DNA from: Pseudomonadota bacterium
GTDB taxonomy: Bacteria; Pseudomonadota; Alphaproteobacteria; Rhizobiales; Devosiaceae
DNA length: 6,796 bases
NCBI GenBank assembly: GCA_023390785.1
Contig: JAEWCE010000174.1
Coordinates: 1-6,796 of the forward strand
Direction: 5' to 3'
Each line of letters opens with the position of its first letter. The stretch's first letter is position 1. Shown piece after piece: positions 1-4,713 of the stretch. The position numbers and the translations under genes were made by a program. The notes under the pieces are model-generated. The model ran no database searches. It was given only the letters and a program-made list of their open reading frames with translations, and was not told the DNA's origin.

Positions 1-141
1 CGCCTGCGCCGCGACCTCGTCCGGCAAGTGCGCATCAAGATCGAGGATGCCTACGAGCAGGGCTATGACGATGCCCGGCAGGGCCGCCCGCAACGCACCG
101 CAGAGGCCGGCATTGCCTCGGGTTTCGGCCCGCGGCGCTGA
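1..141 (+). CDS. 3' end of an unidentified gene (partial)
   Basis: The first reading frame is open from the left edge to a TGA at 139-141 and gives the last 46 residues of a protein whose start lies outside the window. The codons show strong G/C at third positions, like the clear genes further right, which supports real coding. The visible tail is hydrophilic and highly charged: an Arg-rich stretch (RLRRDLVRQVRIK), an acidic, Gly-containing segment (EDAYEQGYDDA), then a Gly/Pro/Arg-rich end finishing GFGPRR. It has no membrane segment and no motif I recognise. I cannot assign a family from this fragment. The downstream gene starts more than 400 bases away, so an operon with it is unlikely. 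Confidence 0.6.
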   Translation, partial: RLRRDLVRQVRIKIEDAYEQGYDDARQGRPQRTAEAGIASGFGPRR

Positions 142-230
142 AAACTTATCCACGCTGTTTGCGGCGGGTGTAGATTGGCCGCATCCGCCCCCCTCCGGAC
201 GGAGTGCCGATAGCGAACGGCATGGGGGCG

Positions 231-305
231 GATCGGCAGGCACGGGGCATTTCGCGGCCCCGTGGGGATCTGCGGCGGCAGGGCCCGGCAAGGCCGGTGC
301 CGATC
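231..305 (+). other. Possible three-stem structured element
   Basis: An outer 8-base inverted repeat (GATCGGCA at 231-238, TGCCGATC at 298-305) encloses two local hairpins. The first is an 8-bp stem, CACGGGGC at 241-248 with GCCCCGTG at 257-264 and an 8-base loop. The second is CCGGC at 285-289 with GCCGG at 293-297 and a 3-base loop. Nested like this, the repeats could form a three-way-junction RNA. It matches no riboswitch or ncRNA I recognise. In DNA this GC-rich some stems occur by chance, so this is only a candidate, and its strand is unknown. Confidence 0.25.
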
Positions 306-387
306 GCCCGTCCGGAAATCCTGCCGCCCGCGAGGCGCGTTGCGCCTCATTGTCATCCTCGGGGGCGTTGCGCGCCTCGCGGGGCTC

Positions 388-409
388 CGTCTCCCCATGC
401 GGGGAGGCG
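388..409. repeat. GC-rich palindrome (hairpin)
   Basis: CTCCCC at 391-396 pairs with GGGGAG at 401-406 across the loop ATGC. The stem extends outward to 388/409 through one T-G wobble. It resembles the family of short intergenic palindromes found scattered in alphaproteobacterial genomes, and is broadly like the one at 6659-6681. No T-tract follows, so it is not a classical terminator. Confidence 0.45.
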
Positions 410-515
410 AAAAGGGGAGGGCAGGTCTGGCCGCCCGCGCCCCGGAGGCAACGCCCCCGGCGCCTGTGCTCGCCCTCTTCTGACCGCCCGCCATGGACCT
501 CCGCGGCCCCCGCGT

Positions 516-527
516 GTGTTACAACAC
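516..527. promoter_or_regulatory. Candidate operator upstream of the dehydrogenase gene
   Basis: GTGTT-AC-AACAC is an inverted repeat of two 5-base arms around a 2-base centre, ending 25 bases before the ATG of the 6-phosphogluconate dehydrogenase gene. The size and placement fit a repressor operator, but I cannot name a regulator and no regulator gene is visible. Confidence 0.25.
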
Positions 528-552
528 CGGAGCGCAACTCACGGAGGCTTTC

Positions 553-1527
553 ATGCAGATCGGTATCATCGGACTTGGGCGCATGGGGGCCAACATCGCG
601 CGGCGGCTGCTCCAGGGTGGGCACCAGCCAGTCGTCTACGACATCAATGCGGAGACCCGCGCCGCGCTCGGCAGCGAGGGCGCCACGCCCGCTGAATCAC
701 TCGAGGCGCTGGTCGGCGCGCTCGCCGCACCCCGCGCGCTGTGGGTCATGCTGCCGGCCGGCAAGATCACCGAAGGCACCATCGCCCATCTCGCCTCGAT
801 CCTCAGCGCCGGCGACACCATCATCGACGGCGGCAATACCTACTACAAGGACGATGTCCGCCGTGCCGCCGAGCTCGAAAAATCCGGCATCCACTACGTC
901 GATGTCGGCACCTCCGGCGGCGTCTGGGGCCTCACCCGCGGCTATTGCATGATGATCGGCGGTCCCGACGCCGAAGTCCGCCGCCTCGATCCGATCTTCA
1001 AGACGCTGGCACCCGGCGCCGGCGACATTCCCCGCACCCCCGATCGCGACAGTCACGATCCGCGCGCCGAGCTCGGTTACATTCACGCCGGTCCCGCCGG
1101 CGCCGGCCACTTCGTCAAGATGGTGCACAACGGCATCGAATACGGCATGATGCAGGCCTACGGCGAAGGCTTCGACATCCTCAAGGGCAAGAACGCCGAT
1201 CTGTTGCCGCCCGGCGAGCGCTACGATCTGAAGCTCGCCGACATCGCCGAAGTGTGGCGGCGCGGCTCGGTGGTCTCCTCCTGGCTGCTCGATCTGGCCG
1301 CCGAGGCGCTGGCCAGGGACCCGGCGCTCGACACCTTTTCGGGCTATGTCGAAGATTCCGGCGAGGGCCGCTGGACCGTCGAGGCCGCCATCGAGGAGGC
1401 GATCCCCGCCGACGTGCTTACTGCCTCGCTCTACACCCGCTTCCGCTCGCGCCAGTCGCACAATTTCGCCGAAAAGCTGCTGAGCGCCATGCGCTTTGGC
1501 TTCGGCGGCCACGTCGAGAAGAAATAG
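553..1527 (+). CDS. gnd: 6-phosphogluconate dehydrogenase, decarboxylating, short (NAD-type) form
   Basis: This cytosolic enzyme oxidatively decarboxylates 6-phosphogluconate to ribulose 5-phosphate and CO2 in the pentose phosphate or gluconate route. The 324-residue protein begins with a Rossmann dinucleotide site, GLGRMG at 7-12. The acidic D30 at the end of the second strand (VVYDIN) suggests NAD rather than NADP. Further family motifs are GGNTYY at 93-98, VGTSGGVWG at 118-126 and GHFVKMVHNGIEY at 185-197. K189 and E196 are spaced like the catalytic Lys and Glu of the classical enzyme. The all-helical C-terminal domain ends FGFGGHVEKK. At about 324 residues it belongs to the short GntZ/YqeC-like class, not the roughly 470-residue Gnd. 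I chose ATG 553 because GGAGG lies 5 bases upstream and the Rossmann motif then starts at the N-terminus. An upstream in-frame ATG at 493 lacks such a site. No zwf or gluconate kinase gene is adjacent. Confidence 0.93.
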   Translation: MQIGIIGLGRMGANIARRLLQGGHQPVVYDINAETRAALGSEGATPAESLEALVGALAAPRALWVMLPAGKITEGTIAHLASILSAGDTIIDGGNTYYKDDVRRAAELEKSGIHYVDVGTSGGVWGLTRGYCMMIGGPDAEVRRLDPIFKTLAPGAGDIPRTPDRDSHDPRAELGYIHAGPAGAGHFVKMVHNGIEYGMMQAYGEGFDILKGKNADLLPPGERYDLKLADIAEVWRRGSVVSSWLLDLAAEALARDPALDTFSGYVEDSGEGRWTVEAAIEEAIPADVLTASLYTRFRSRQSHNFAEKLLSAMRFGFGGHVEKK

Positions 1528-1542
1528 CCGCCCACCAGAACG

Positions 1543-2466
1543 CTATTCGCTCATCGCCGTGCACAGCGTGCTCATGTCCTTGAGCTCGGTGGCGGTGGCG
1601 TTCCACAAATCGTGCGCCGCCGTCATGTCGAGCGCGCAGCGGCAATAGGCGGTGCAGAATTGCGGGCCGCCCGACCCCTCGGCCTTGCCCTTGCCGGCGA
1701 GGCAGCTCGCGGTGCAGCTCTGCGTGAAGCTTTCGAGCTTCGCCTGCTCCGCCGACTGCCGCCAATTGGCAATCGGCGTCACGATGCCGAACAGGATGGG
1801 CTGGTGCGCGAGATAGACGACGAGGCTCCATCGCCCCGCCAACGCCAGCATCCGCACCGCCCGATTGCCGCTCGACCAGCCGAAGGCCGGCGCATCGCGC
1901 CAGACTCGCATGCCGAGCATGCCGATCAGCATCACTCCCAGCCACGGGAACACCGGCACCAGATCGGCCGTTTCCGGTGTCACCTTGAAGAACCCGATCC
2001 AGTTCAGCCAGCGCGGGTCGAACGCATCGGAGGAATAGATCGCCGGAAGGCCCAGCGCCGCGGCGGCCACCATTGCGACCACCCACTGCGGCGCCCGCAC
2101 CAGCGGCAGGCAAAGCAGCGAGCCCAGCGCGATCATGTGCAGCACGCCGAAATAGGCCAGATCGTCGCCGAACAGGAACCAGGTTCCAGCACTCACGGCC
2201 AAGGCTGCCGCTATCAGCACCGCCTCGCGCCGCCAGAATGCTCGCCAGGCGATGCCCGCGCCATGCCGCAGGGTCAGCCCGGCACCGGCAAGCAGCAGGA
2301 ACGCCGTGAGGATCGAGCGCTGCGCCGTGATCCACACCGGATCGATGCCGATGCCGACATTGATCAAGCCGTAGTAGTTGAGGTCCCAGCACAGATGGTA
2401 GGCCGCCATCACCAGGAGCGCGAGCCCGCGATAGACATCGACCGCCTGCAGCCGCCCCCGCGCCAC
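1543..2466 (-). CDS. DUF1624-family membrane protein (heparan-alpha-glucosaminide N-acetyltransferase-like) with Cys-rich tail
   Basis: This is a predicted inner-membrane protein of about 307 residues with about seven membrane segments. Family hallmarks include DVYRGLALLVMAAYHLCWDLN near residues 10-30, which contains the candidate catalytic His24. Others are FGVLHMIALGSL (106-117), PVFPWLGVMLIGM (171-183) and GRWSLVVYLAHQPILFG (211-227). DUF1624 is related to lysosomal HGSNAT, which transfers acetyl groups across a membrane, so an acyl transfer to a cell-envelope glycan is plausible; the actual substrate is unknown. The soluble C-terminus (about 240-307) holds six cysteines (251, 255, 271, 275, 277, 302), and the positive-inside rule places it in the periplasm. 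The start is uncertain. I prefer GTG 2466, only 4 bases past the queF stop; TTG 2469 is possible. The open frame runs further up into queF, but the family N-terminus begins here. It is probably co-transcribed with queF. It converges with the dehydrogenase gene, 15 bases between their stops, with no visible terminator. Confidence 0.82.
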   Translation of the reverse strand: MARGRLQAVDVYRGLALLVMAAYHLCWDLNYYGLINVGIGIDPVWITAQRSILTAFLLLAGAGLTLRHGAGIAWRAFWRREAVLIAAALAVSAGTWFLFGDDLAYFGVLHMIALGSLLCLPLVRAPQWVVAMVAAAALGLPAIYSSDAFDPRWLNWIGFFKVTPETADLVPVFPWLGVMLIGMLGMRVWRDAPAFGWSSGNRAVRMLALAGRWSLVVYLAHQPILFGIVTPIANWRQSAEQAKLESFTQSCTASCLAGKGKAEGSGGPQFCTAYCRCALDMTAAHDLWNATATELKDMSTLCTAMSE

Positions 2467-2470
2467 CAAC

Positions 2471-2920
2471 TCAGCCGCGCCCGCGATAGGACGCCACGCC
2501 CTGGTCGGGCAGCCAGATGCCGGCGGGCGGCGCCCCGGTTTGCCAGAAGACGTCGATGGGAATGCCGCCGCGCGGATACCAGTAGCCGCCAATCCTGAGC
2601 CAGCGTGGCTCGAGCGCCTCCACCAGCCGCTTGCCGATCATCACGGTCGTCGCCTCATGGAACGCCCCGTGGTTGCGGAACGAGAACATGAACAGCTTGA
2701 GCGATTTGCTCTCGATCATCCACTGGTCGGGCACATAGTCGATGACCAGGTGCGCGAAATCGGGCTGCCCGGTGATCGGGCAGAGCGCGGTGAACTCCGG
2801 CACCGTGAAGCGGATCACATAGCTGGTGTCGGCATGCGCATTTGGCACGCGGTCCAGCTTGGCGGTCGCGGGATCAGTCGGGATTTCGGCGGGGCGGCCG
2901 AGCACCATCGTATCGGACAT
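2471..2920 (-). CDS. queF: NADPH-dependent 7-cyano-7-deazaguanine (preQ0) reductase
   Basis: QueF reduces the nitrile of preQ0 to the amine of preQ1 in the cytosol, the last step before Tgt inserts the base into tRNA during queuosine synthesis. The 149-residue protein is the short, unimodular type. Key motifs are FTALCPITGQPDFA (43-56), with the thioimide-forming Cys47 and proton-donor Asp54. The QueF signature ESKSLKLFMFSFRNHGAFHE (70-89) ends in the substrate-contacting His88-Glu89. ATG 2920 is preceded by a good ribosome binding site (AAGGAG, 6 bases away). The N-terminal 30 residues are polar and lack a signal peptide. The DUF1624 gene follows after 4 bases and is probably translated from the same mRNA, though no functional link between them is known to me. 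I saw no queC, queD, queE or tgt gene in the window. Confidence 0.96.
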   Translation of the reverse strand: MSDTMVLGRPAEIPTDPATAKLDRVPNAHADTSYVIRFTVPEFTALCPITGQPDFAHLVIDYVPDQWMIESKSLKLFMFSFRNHGAFHEATTVMIGKRLVEALEPRWLRIGGYWYPRGGIPIDVFWQTGAPPAGIWLPDQGVASYRGRG

Positions 2921-2932
2921 CGAAGGCTCCTT

Positions 2933-2950
2933 GCCGGCAGCAGACCGGCG
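2933..2950. repeat. 18-base hairpin repeat, copy 1
   Basis: GCCGGCAGCAGACCGGCG matches the copy at 3028-3045 exactly. Each copy folds on itself (GCCGG, 7-base loop, CCGGC). This copy lies just upstream of the queF ribosome binding site, so it would sit in the queF mRNA leader. Confidence 0.6.
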
Positions 2951-3027
2951 GTTGGGTGCGCCGCGCGCTCGGCAAATTGCTCATCCGGTTTCCCCGGCTG
3001 AGCGCGCGACCTCATACAAGAGGCGCC

Positions 3028-3045
3028 GCCGGCAGCAGACCGGCG
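3028..3045. repeat. 18-base hairpin repeat, copy 2
   Basis: This is an exact copy of 2933-2950, offset by 95 bases. Here the stem is one pair longer (CGCCGG at 3027-3032 with CCGGCG at 3040-3045). The flanks are unlike those of copy 1, so the repeat unit is the hairpin itself. It could be a two-site operator or a small mobile palindrome. Confidence 0.6.
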
Positions 3046-3117
3046 TGCGTCCCCTCCATGCCGGAAAATCCAGGCCCGAGGAAGGCCCGTCCGCCACACA
3101 TTGCGTCAATTGCCGCG

Positions 3118-3142
3118 GGAACTCCGCCCGGGCTCATGAGTT
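3118..3142 (+). promoter_or_regulatory. Candidate EcfG/RpoE2-type stress promoter
   Basis: GGAAC at 3118-3122 is followed by 16 bases and AGTT at 3139-3142. The known alphaproteobacterial general-stress consensus is GGAAC, 16-17 bases, then cGTT, so one position is off. Transcription would begin near 3150, leaving a leader of about 38 bases that includes the AAAGGA ribosome binding site. A second GGAAC at 3158-3162 is too close to the ATG to serve as a promoter. Confidence 0.4.
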
Positions 3143-3187
3143 GGCTCCCGCGAGGTCGGAACAAGAGCACACGAAAGGACTTATCCC

Positions 3188-3790
3188 ATGCGCAAACTCC
3201 TTCTGGCCGGCGTCGCCGTCTTGAGTCTGGGCGCCGCCACCCTTCCAGCCGCCTATGCGGCCAGCACCCTCGGCGCAGCAGCCGGAGCGACCACCGGATC
3301 AACCCTCGGCTTCATCTTCGGCGGCCCGGTCGGCGCCATTGTCGGCGGCTTCTCCGGTGCCATCGTCGGCAGCACCGTCCCCGATGCGTCGGTGACCTTC
3401 GCCGGCACCCATCCGGTCGAGCAGGTCTATCTCAAGGACCACGTCAAGGTCGGCTATAAGGTCGGCAGCACGGTCAAGCTCTATCCGATCGACGGTGACG
3501 ACACGCACGCCTATTTCTATGCCAACAACCGGGTGTGGATCGTGGACCGCGACAGCGGCAAGATCGTCGCGTCGCCGGGCTTCGTCGTTTCCGACCGGGC
3601 GGTGGCCTACGTCAAGGCGCATCCCACCACCTCGATTACCTTCTCAGGTAACATCGAGCCGGGCGTGCACCTGAAGAGCGGCGTCAAGATCACCGCCGTT
3701 CCCGACGCCGACGGCTTCGGCTACGTCTATCTTAACGATCGCCCGGCGCTGGTCGACACCGGCAGCCGCACCGTGGTCTGGGTCGAATAG
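3188..3790 (+). CDS. Secreted glycine-zipper protein with two DUF1236-like repeats
   Basis: The 200-residue protein starts with a clear Sec signal peptide (MRKLLLAGVAVLSLG..., likely cut after AAYA at about 24), so it acts in the periplasm or envelope. Residues 28-63 form a Gly/Ala-rich glycine zipper (GGPVGAIVGGFSGAIVG), a pattern that can insert into or pack against membranes. Two related segments follow, about 69-127 and 140-200, each ending in a YVYLNDRPALVD or YFYANNRVWIVD type motif and a short beta strand. This is the DUF1236 pattern, common in Hyphomicrobiales secreted proteins of unknown function. There is no lipobox cysteine, so it is not a lipoprotein. ATG 3188 has AAAGGA 8 bases upstream and places the signal peptide correctly. 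It is probably a single-gene unit, because a strong hairpin follows the stop. The upstream promoter candidate suggests stress control. Function unknown. Confidence 0.85.
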   Translation: MRKLLLAGVAVLSLGAATLPAAYAASTLGAAAGATTGSTLGFIFGGPVGAIVGGFSGAIVGSTVPDASVTFAGTHPVEQVYLKDHVKVGYKVGSTVKLYPIDGDDTHAYFYANNRVWIVDRDSGKIVASPGFVVSDRAVAYVKAHPTTSITFSGNIEPGVHLKSGVKITAVPDADGFGYVYLNDRPALVDTGSRTVVWVE

Positions 3791-3818
3791 CGCCCGCCGC
3801 AATGATCGGCTAGACTAA

Positions 3819-3850
3819 CAAGAGCCGGCTCCTGATGGGGCCGGCTCTTG
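3819..3850 (+). terminator. Strong hairpin, probable terminator of the DUF1236 gene
   Basis: CAAGAGCCGGC at 3819-3829 is perfectly complementary to GCCGGCTCTTG at 3840-3850. Pairing continues inward (one T-G wobble and two C-G pairs) to a TGAT loop, giving about 14 pairs. It begins 28 bases after the stop codon. No T-run follows, so termination may be weak or Rho-assisted. The right arm ends 24 bases before the next gene's start, so it could also shape that gene's leader. Confidence 0.6.
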
Positions 3851-3860
3851 CACATCGATC

Positions 3861-3867
3861 GAGAGGA
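3861..3867 (+). promoter_or_regulatory. Ribosome binding site that decides the TTG start at 3875
   Basis: GAGAGGA lies 7 bases before TTG 3875. The other in-frame TTG at 3848 sits inside the terminator hairpin and has no such site, so 3875 is the better start. Confidence 0.55.
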
Positions 3868-3874
3868 CGCCGCC

Positions 3875-4288
3875 TTGCCCACTCCCTGGCTCCGCCGCGA
3901 CTGGATCGCGCCCGGCATGACGCTCATCGAGCAGGGCGGAAAGACCGGCCAGCTCTATGTCCTCAAGGAGGGCCAACTCGAGGTGTTGCGCGACGGCAGG
4001 CACGTCTCCACCATCAGGACACCCGGCGCTGTCGTCGGCGAAATGAGCGTGCTGCTCGACATGCCGCAGAGCGCCACTGTGCGGGCCGTCACCGAGGTCG
4101 ACTATTTCGTCATCGACAACGCCATCGACGTCCTGAACCGGCACCCCGACTGGTTGCTGCAGATCGCCCGCCTTCTGGCGCAGCGGGTCAACGCCACCAC
4201 GGCGCTGCTCACTCGCGACAAATCCGAGGAGCCCGCGCTGGTCCTGCCGCAGAACTTCATGTCGAGCTGGGGCGACCCCGCCGTATGA
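3875..4288 (+). CDS. Stand-alone cyclic nucleotide-binding-fold (cNMP) protein without DNA-binding domain
   Basis: The 137-residue protein is essentially one cNMP-binding beta-barrel: TLIEQGGKTGQLYVLKEGQLEV (16-37), then GAVVGEMSVLLDMPQSATVRA (51-71), then a C-terminal helical part (about 82-115). It has no helix-turn-helix, so it is not a CRP/FNR transcription factor. In the phosphate-binding cassette Gly55-Glu56 is kept, but the arginine that holds the cyclic phosphate (as in GTPRAATV of kinases) is replaced by Gln65. It may therefore bind another ligand or serve as a protein-protein module. The start is TTG 3875, chosen from the GAGAGGA site. The last codons overlap the Rdx gene (ATGA), so the two are translationally coupled and likely act together. 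The tail (about 116-137) is polar, with no cysteines. Family assignment is confident; ligand and role are not known. Confidence 0.85.
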   Translation: MPTPWLRRDWIAPGMTLIEQGGKTGQLYVLKEGQLEVLRDGRHVSTIRTPGAVVGEMSVLLDMPQSATVRAVTEVDYFVIDNAIDVLNRHPDWLLQIARLLAQRVNATTALLTRDKSEEPALVLPQNFMSSWGDPAV

Positions 4289-4590
4289 CCGCCAAACCGG
4301 TCCTGCGCATAACCTACTGCACCCAGTGCAACTGGCTGCTGCGCGCCGCCTGGATGGCGCAGGAGGCCCTCTCGACCTTTTCACTGGAACTGGGCGAGGT
4401 GACGCTGGTCCCCGGCACCGGTGGCATCTTCGAGATCCACCTCGATGGCGAACTCGTCTGGGAGCGCAAGCGCGACGGCGGCTTTCCTGATATCCGACAG
4501 CTCAAGCAAATGCTGCGCGACCGCATCGATCCCGGCCGCGACCTCGGCCATATCGACCGTGCCGCCGGCAGCGCGCCACTCTCCGAGTGA
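4285..4590 (+). CDS. SelT/SelW/SelH (Rdx) family thioredoxin-fold protein
   Basis: This small cytosolic protein of 101 residues has a thioredoxin-like fold. The redox motif is Cys12-Thr-Gln-Cys15 (ITYCTQCNW); the selenocysteine seen in animal relatives is here an ordinary cysteine. Other family motifs are LLRAAWMAQE (18-27), PGTGGIFEI (43-51) and GGFPDIRQLKQMLRD (65-79), followed by the typical LGHID end (87-91). Family members are thought to be thiol oxidoreductases, but bacterial substrates are not established. Its ATG overlaps the TGA of the cNMP-fold gene by the ATGA arrangement, with no separate spacer, pointing to coupled translation and perhaps a physical or regulatory partnership. The length is normal for the family and both cysteines are present. 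It is followed by 123 bases before the transporter gene, so it is probably the last gene of its unit. Confidence 0.92.
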   Translation: MTAKPVLRITYCTQCNWLLRAAWMAQEALSTFSLELGEVTLVPGTGGIFEIHLDGELVWERKRDGGFPDIRQLKQMLRDRIDPGRDLGHIDRAAGSAPLSE

Positions 4591-4625
4591 CGCCCCGAAC
4601 GGCGCGGCGCGGGCAGTCGACGGGG

Positions 4626-4654
4626 TTGAGCGGGCCCCCTGCGCTGCTCTAGTG
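4626..4654 (+). promoter_or_regulatory. Weak candidate sigma-70-type promoter for the ABC importer
   Basis: TTGAGC at 4626-4631 is followed after 17 bases by CTAGTG at 4649-4654. The -35 half fits the alphaproteobacterial TTGAC pattern, while the -10 half is poor. It lies in the right place, between the Rdx gene and the binding-protein gene, but this is a low-confidence reading. Confidence 0.25.
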
Positions 4655-4664
4655 TCGGTGCCAA

Positions 4665-4690
4665 GCCCGCACCGGGGACGATGTGCGGGC
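4665..4690 (+). promoter_or_regulatory. Leader hairpin just upstream of the binding-protein gene
   Basis: GCCCGCAC at 4665-4672 pairs perfectly with GTGCGGGC at 4683-4690 across a 10-base loop. It ends 7 bases before the AGGGAG ribosome binding site. No T-run follows. It may stabilise the mRNA 5' end, modulate translation, or weakly terminate transcription from the Rdx unit. Confidence 0.45.
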
Positions 4691-4697
4691 ACACATC

Positions 4698-4703
4698 AGG
4701 GAG
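4698..4703 (+). promoter_or_regulatory. Ribosome binding site that decides the ATG at 4714
   Basis: AGGGAG is 10 bases before ATG 4714 but only 1 base before ATG 4705, too close for use. It therefore selects 4714, which also begins the signal peptide cleanly. Confidence 0.6.
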
Positions 4704-4713
4704 AATGCGCCTC

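Larger units (their letters stand above)
142..552. other. Gene-free, inverted-repeat-rich intergenic region
   Basis: I see no convincing gene in these 411 bases. Short open frames exist on both strands, but they are Arg/Pro/Gly-rich, overlap one another and have no ribosome binding site, which is typical of GC-rich shadow frames. The region holds several perfect or near-perfect inverted repeats: 231-238 with 298-305, 241-248 with 257-264, 285-289 with 293-297, 332-338 with 342-348, and 388-396 with 401-409. Part of it may be a transcribed structured RNA, the 5' leader of the downstream dehydrogenase gene, or remains of intergenic palindromic elements. The sequence alone does not decide. Confidence 0.5.
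2921..3187. other. Divergent intergenic region between queF and the DUF1236 gene
   Basis: This 267-base spacer must hold the promoters for both divergent transcripts. Visible contents are two exact copies of an 18-base hairpin repeat (2933-2950 and 3028-3045), an EcfG-like promoter candidate (3118-3142) and the ribosome binding site AAAGGA (3174-3179) of the plus-strand gene. I saw no clear preQ1 riboswitch on the queF side. Short open frames crossing this region have poor composition and look like shadows. Confidence 0.5.

Noticed and set aside
63..494. Overlapping open frames on both strands in the gene-free region (for example 63-494 minus, 204-695 plus)
   Set aside because: They are Arg/Pro/Gly/Ala-rich, lack ribosome binding sites and family motifs, and overlap each other or the dehydrogenase gene; typical of GC-rich non-coding DNA.
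697..1512. Long minus-strand open frame opposite the 6-phosphogluconate dehydrogenase gene
   Set aside because: It is the antisense shadow of a gene with clear motifs and catalytic residues. The His/Gly/Val/Ala-rich protein has no recognisable domain.
1612..2598. Long plus-strand open frame opposite the DUF1624 gene
   Set aside because: The product is an Arg/His/Gln-rich low-complexity chain, while the opposite strand encodes a coherent membrane protein family.
2921..3117. A preQ1 riboswitch in the queF leader
   Set aside because: queF is a natural place for one, but I could not find a convincing aptamer; the leader shows mainly the 18-base hairpin repeat. A covariance-model search (Rfam preQ1 families) on the minus strand would settle it.
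3158..3182. Second GGAAC box (3158) with TT 18 bases later as another stress promoter
   Set aside because: It would start transcription at or past the ATG at 3188, and the -10 part (ACTT) is poor.
3848..3874. Start of the cNMP-fold gene at TTG 3848
   Set aside because: This codon lies in the right arm of the strong hairpin and has no ribosome binding site. TTG 3875 has GAGAGGA 7 bases upstream.
4315..4332. Selenocysteine in the SelW-like protein
   Set aside because: The redox motif reads TGC..TGC, two ordinary cysteines, and there is no in-frame TGA, so no selenocysteine insertion is needed.
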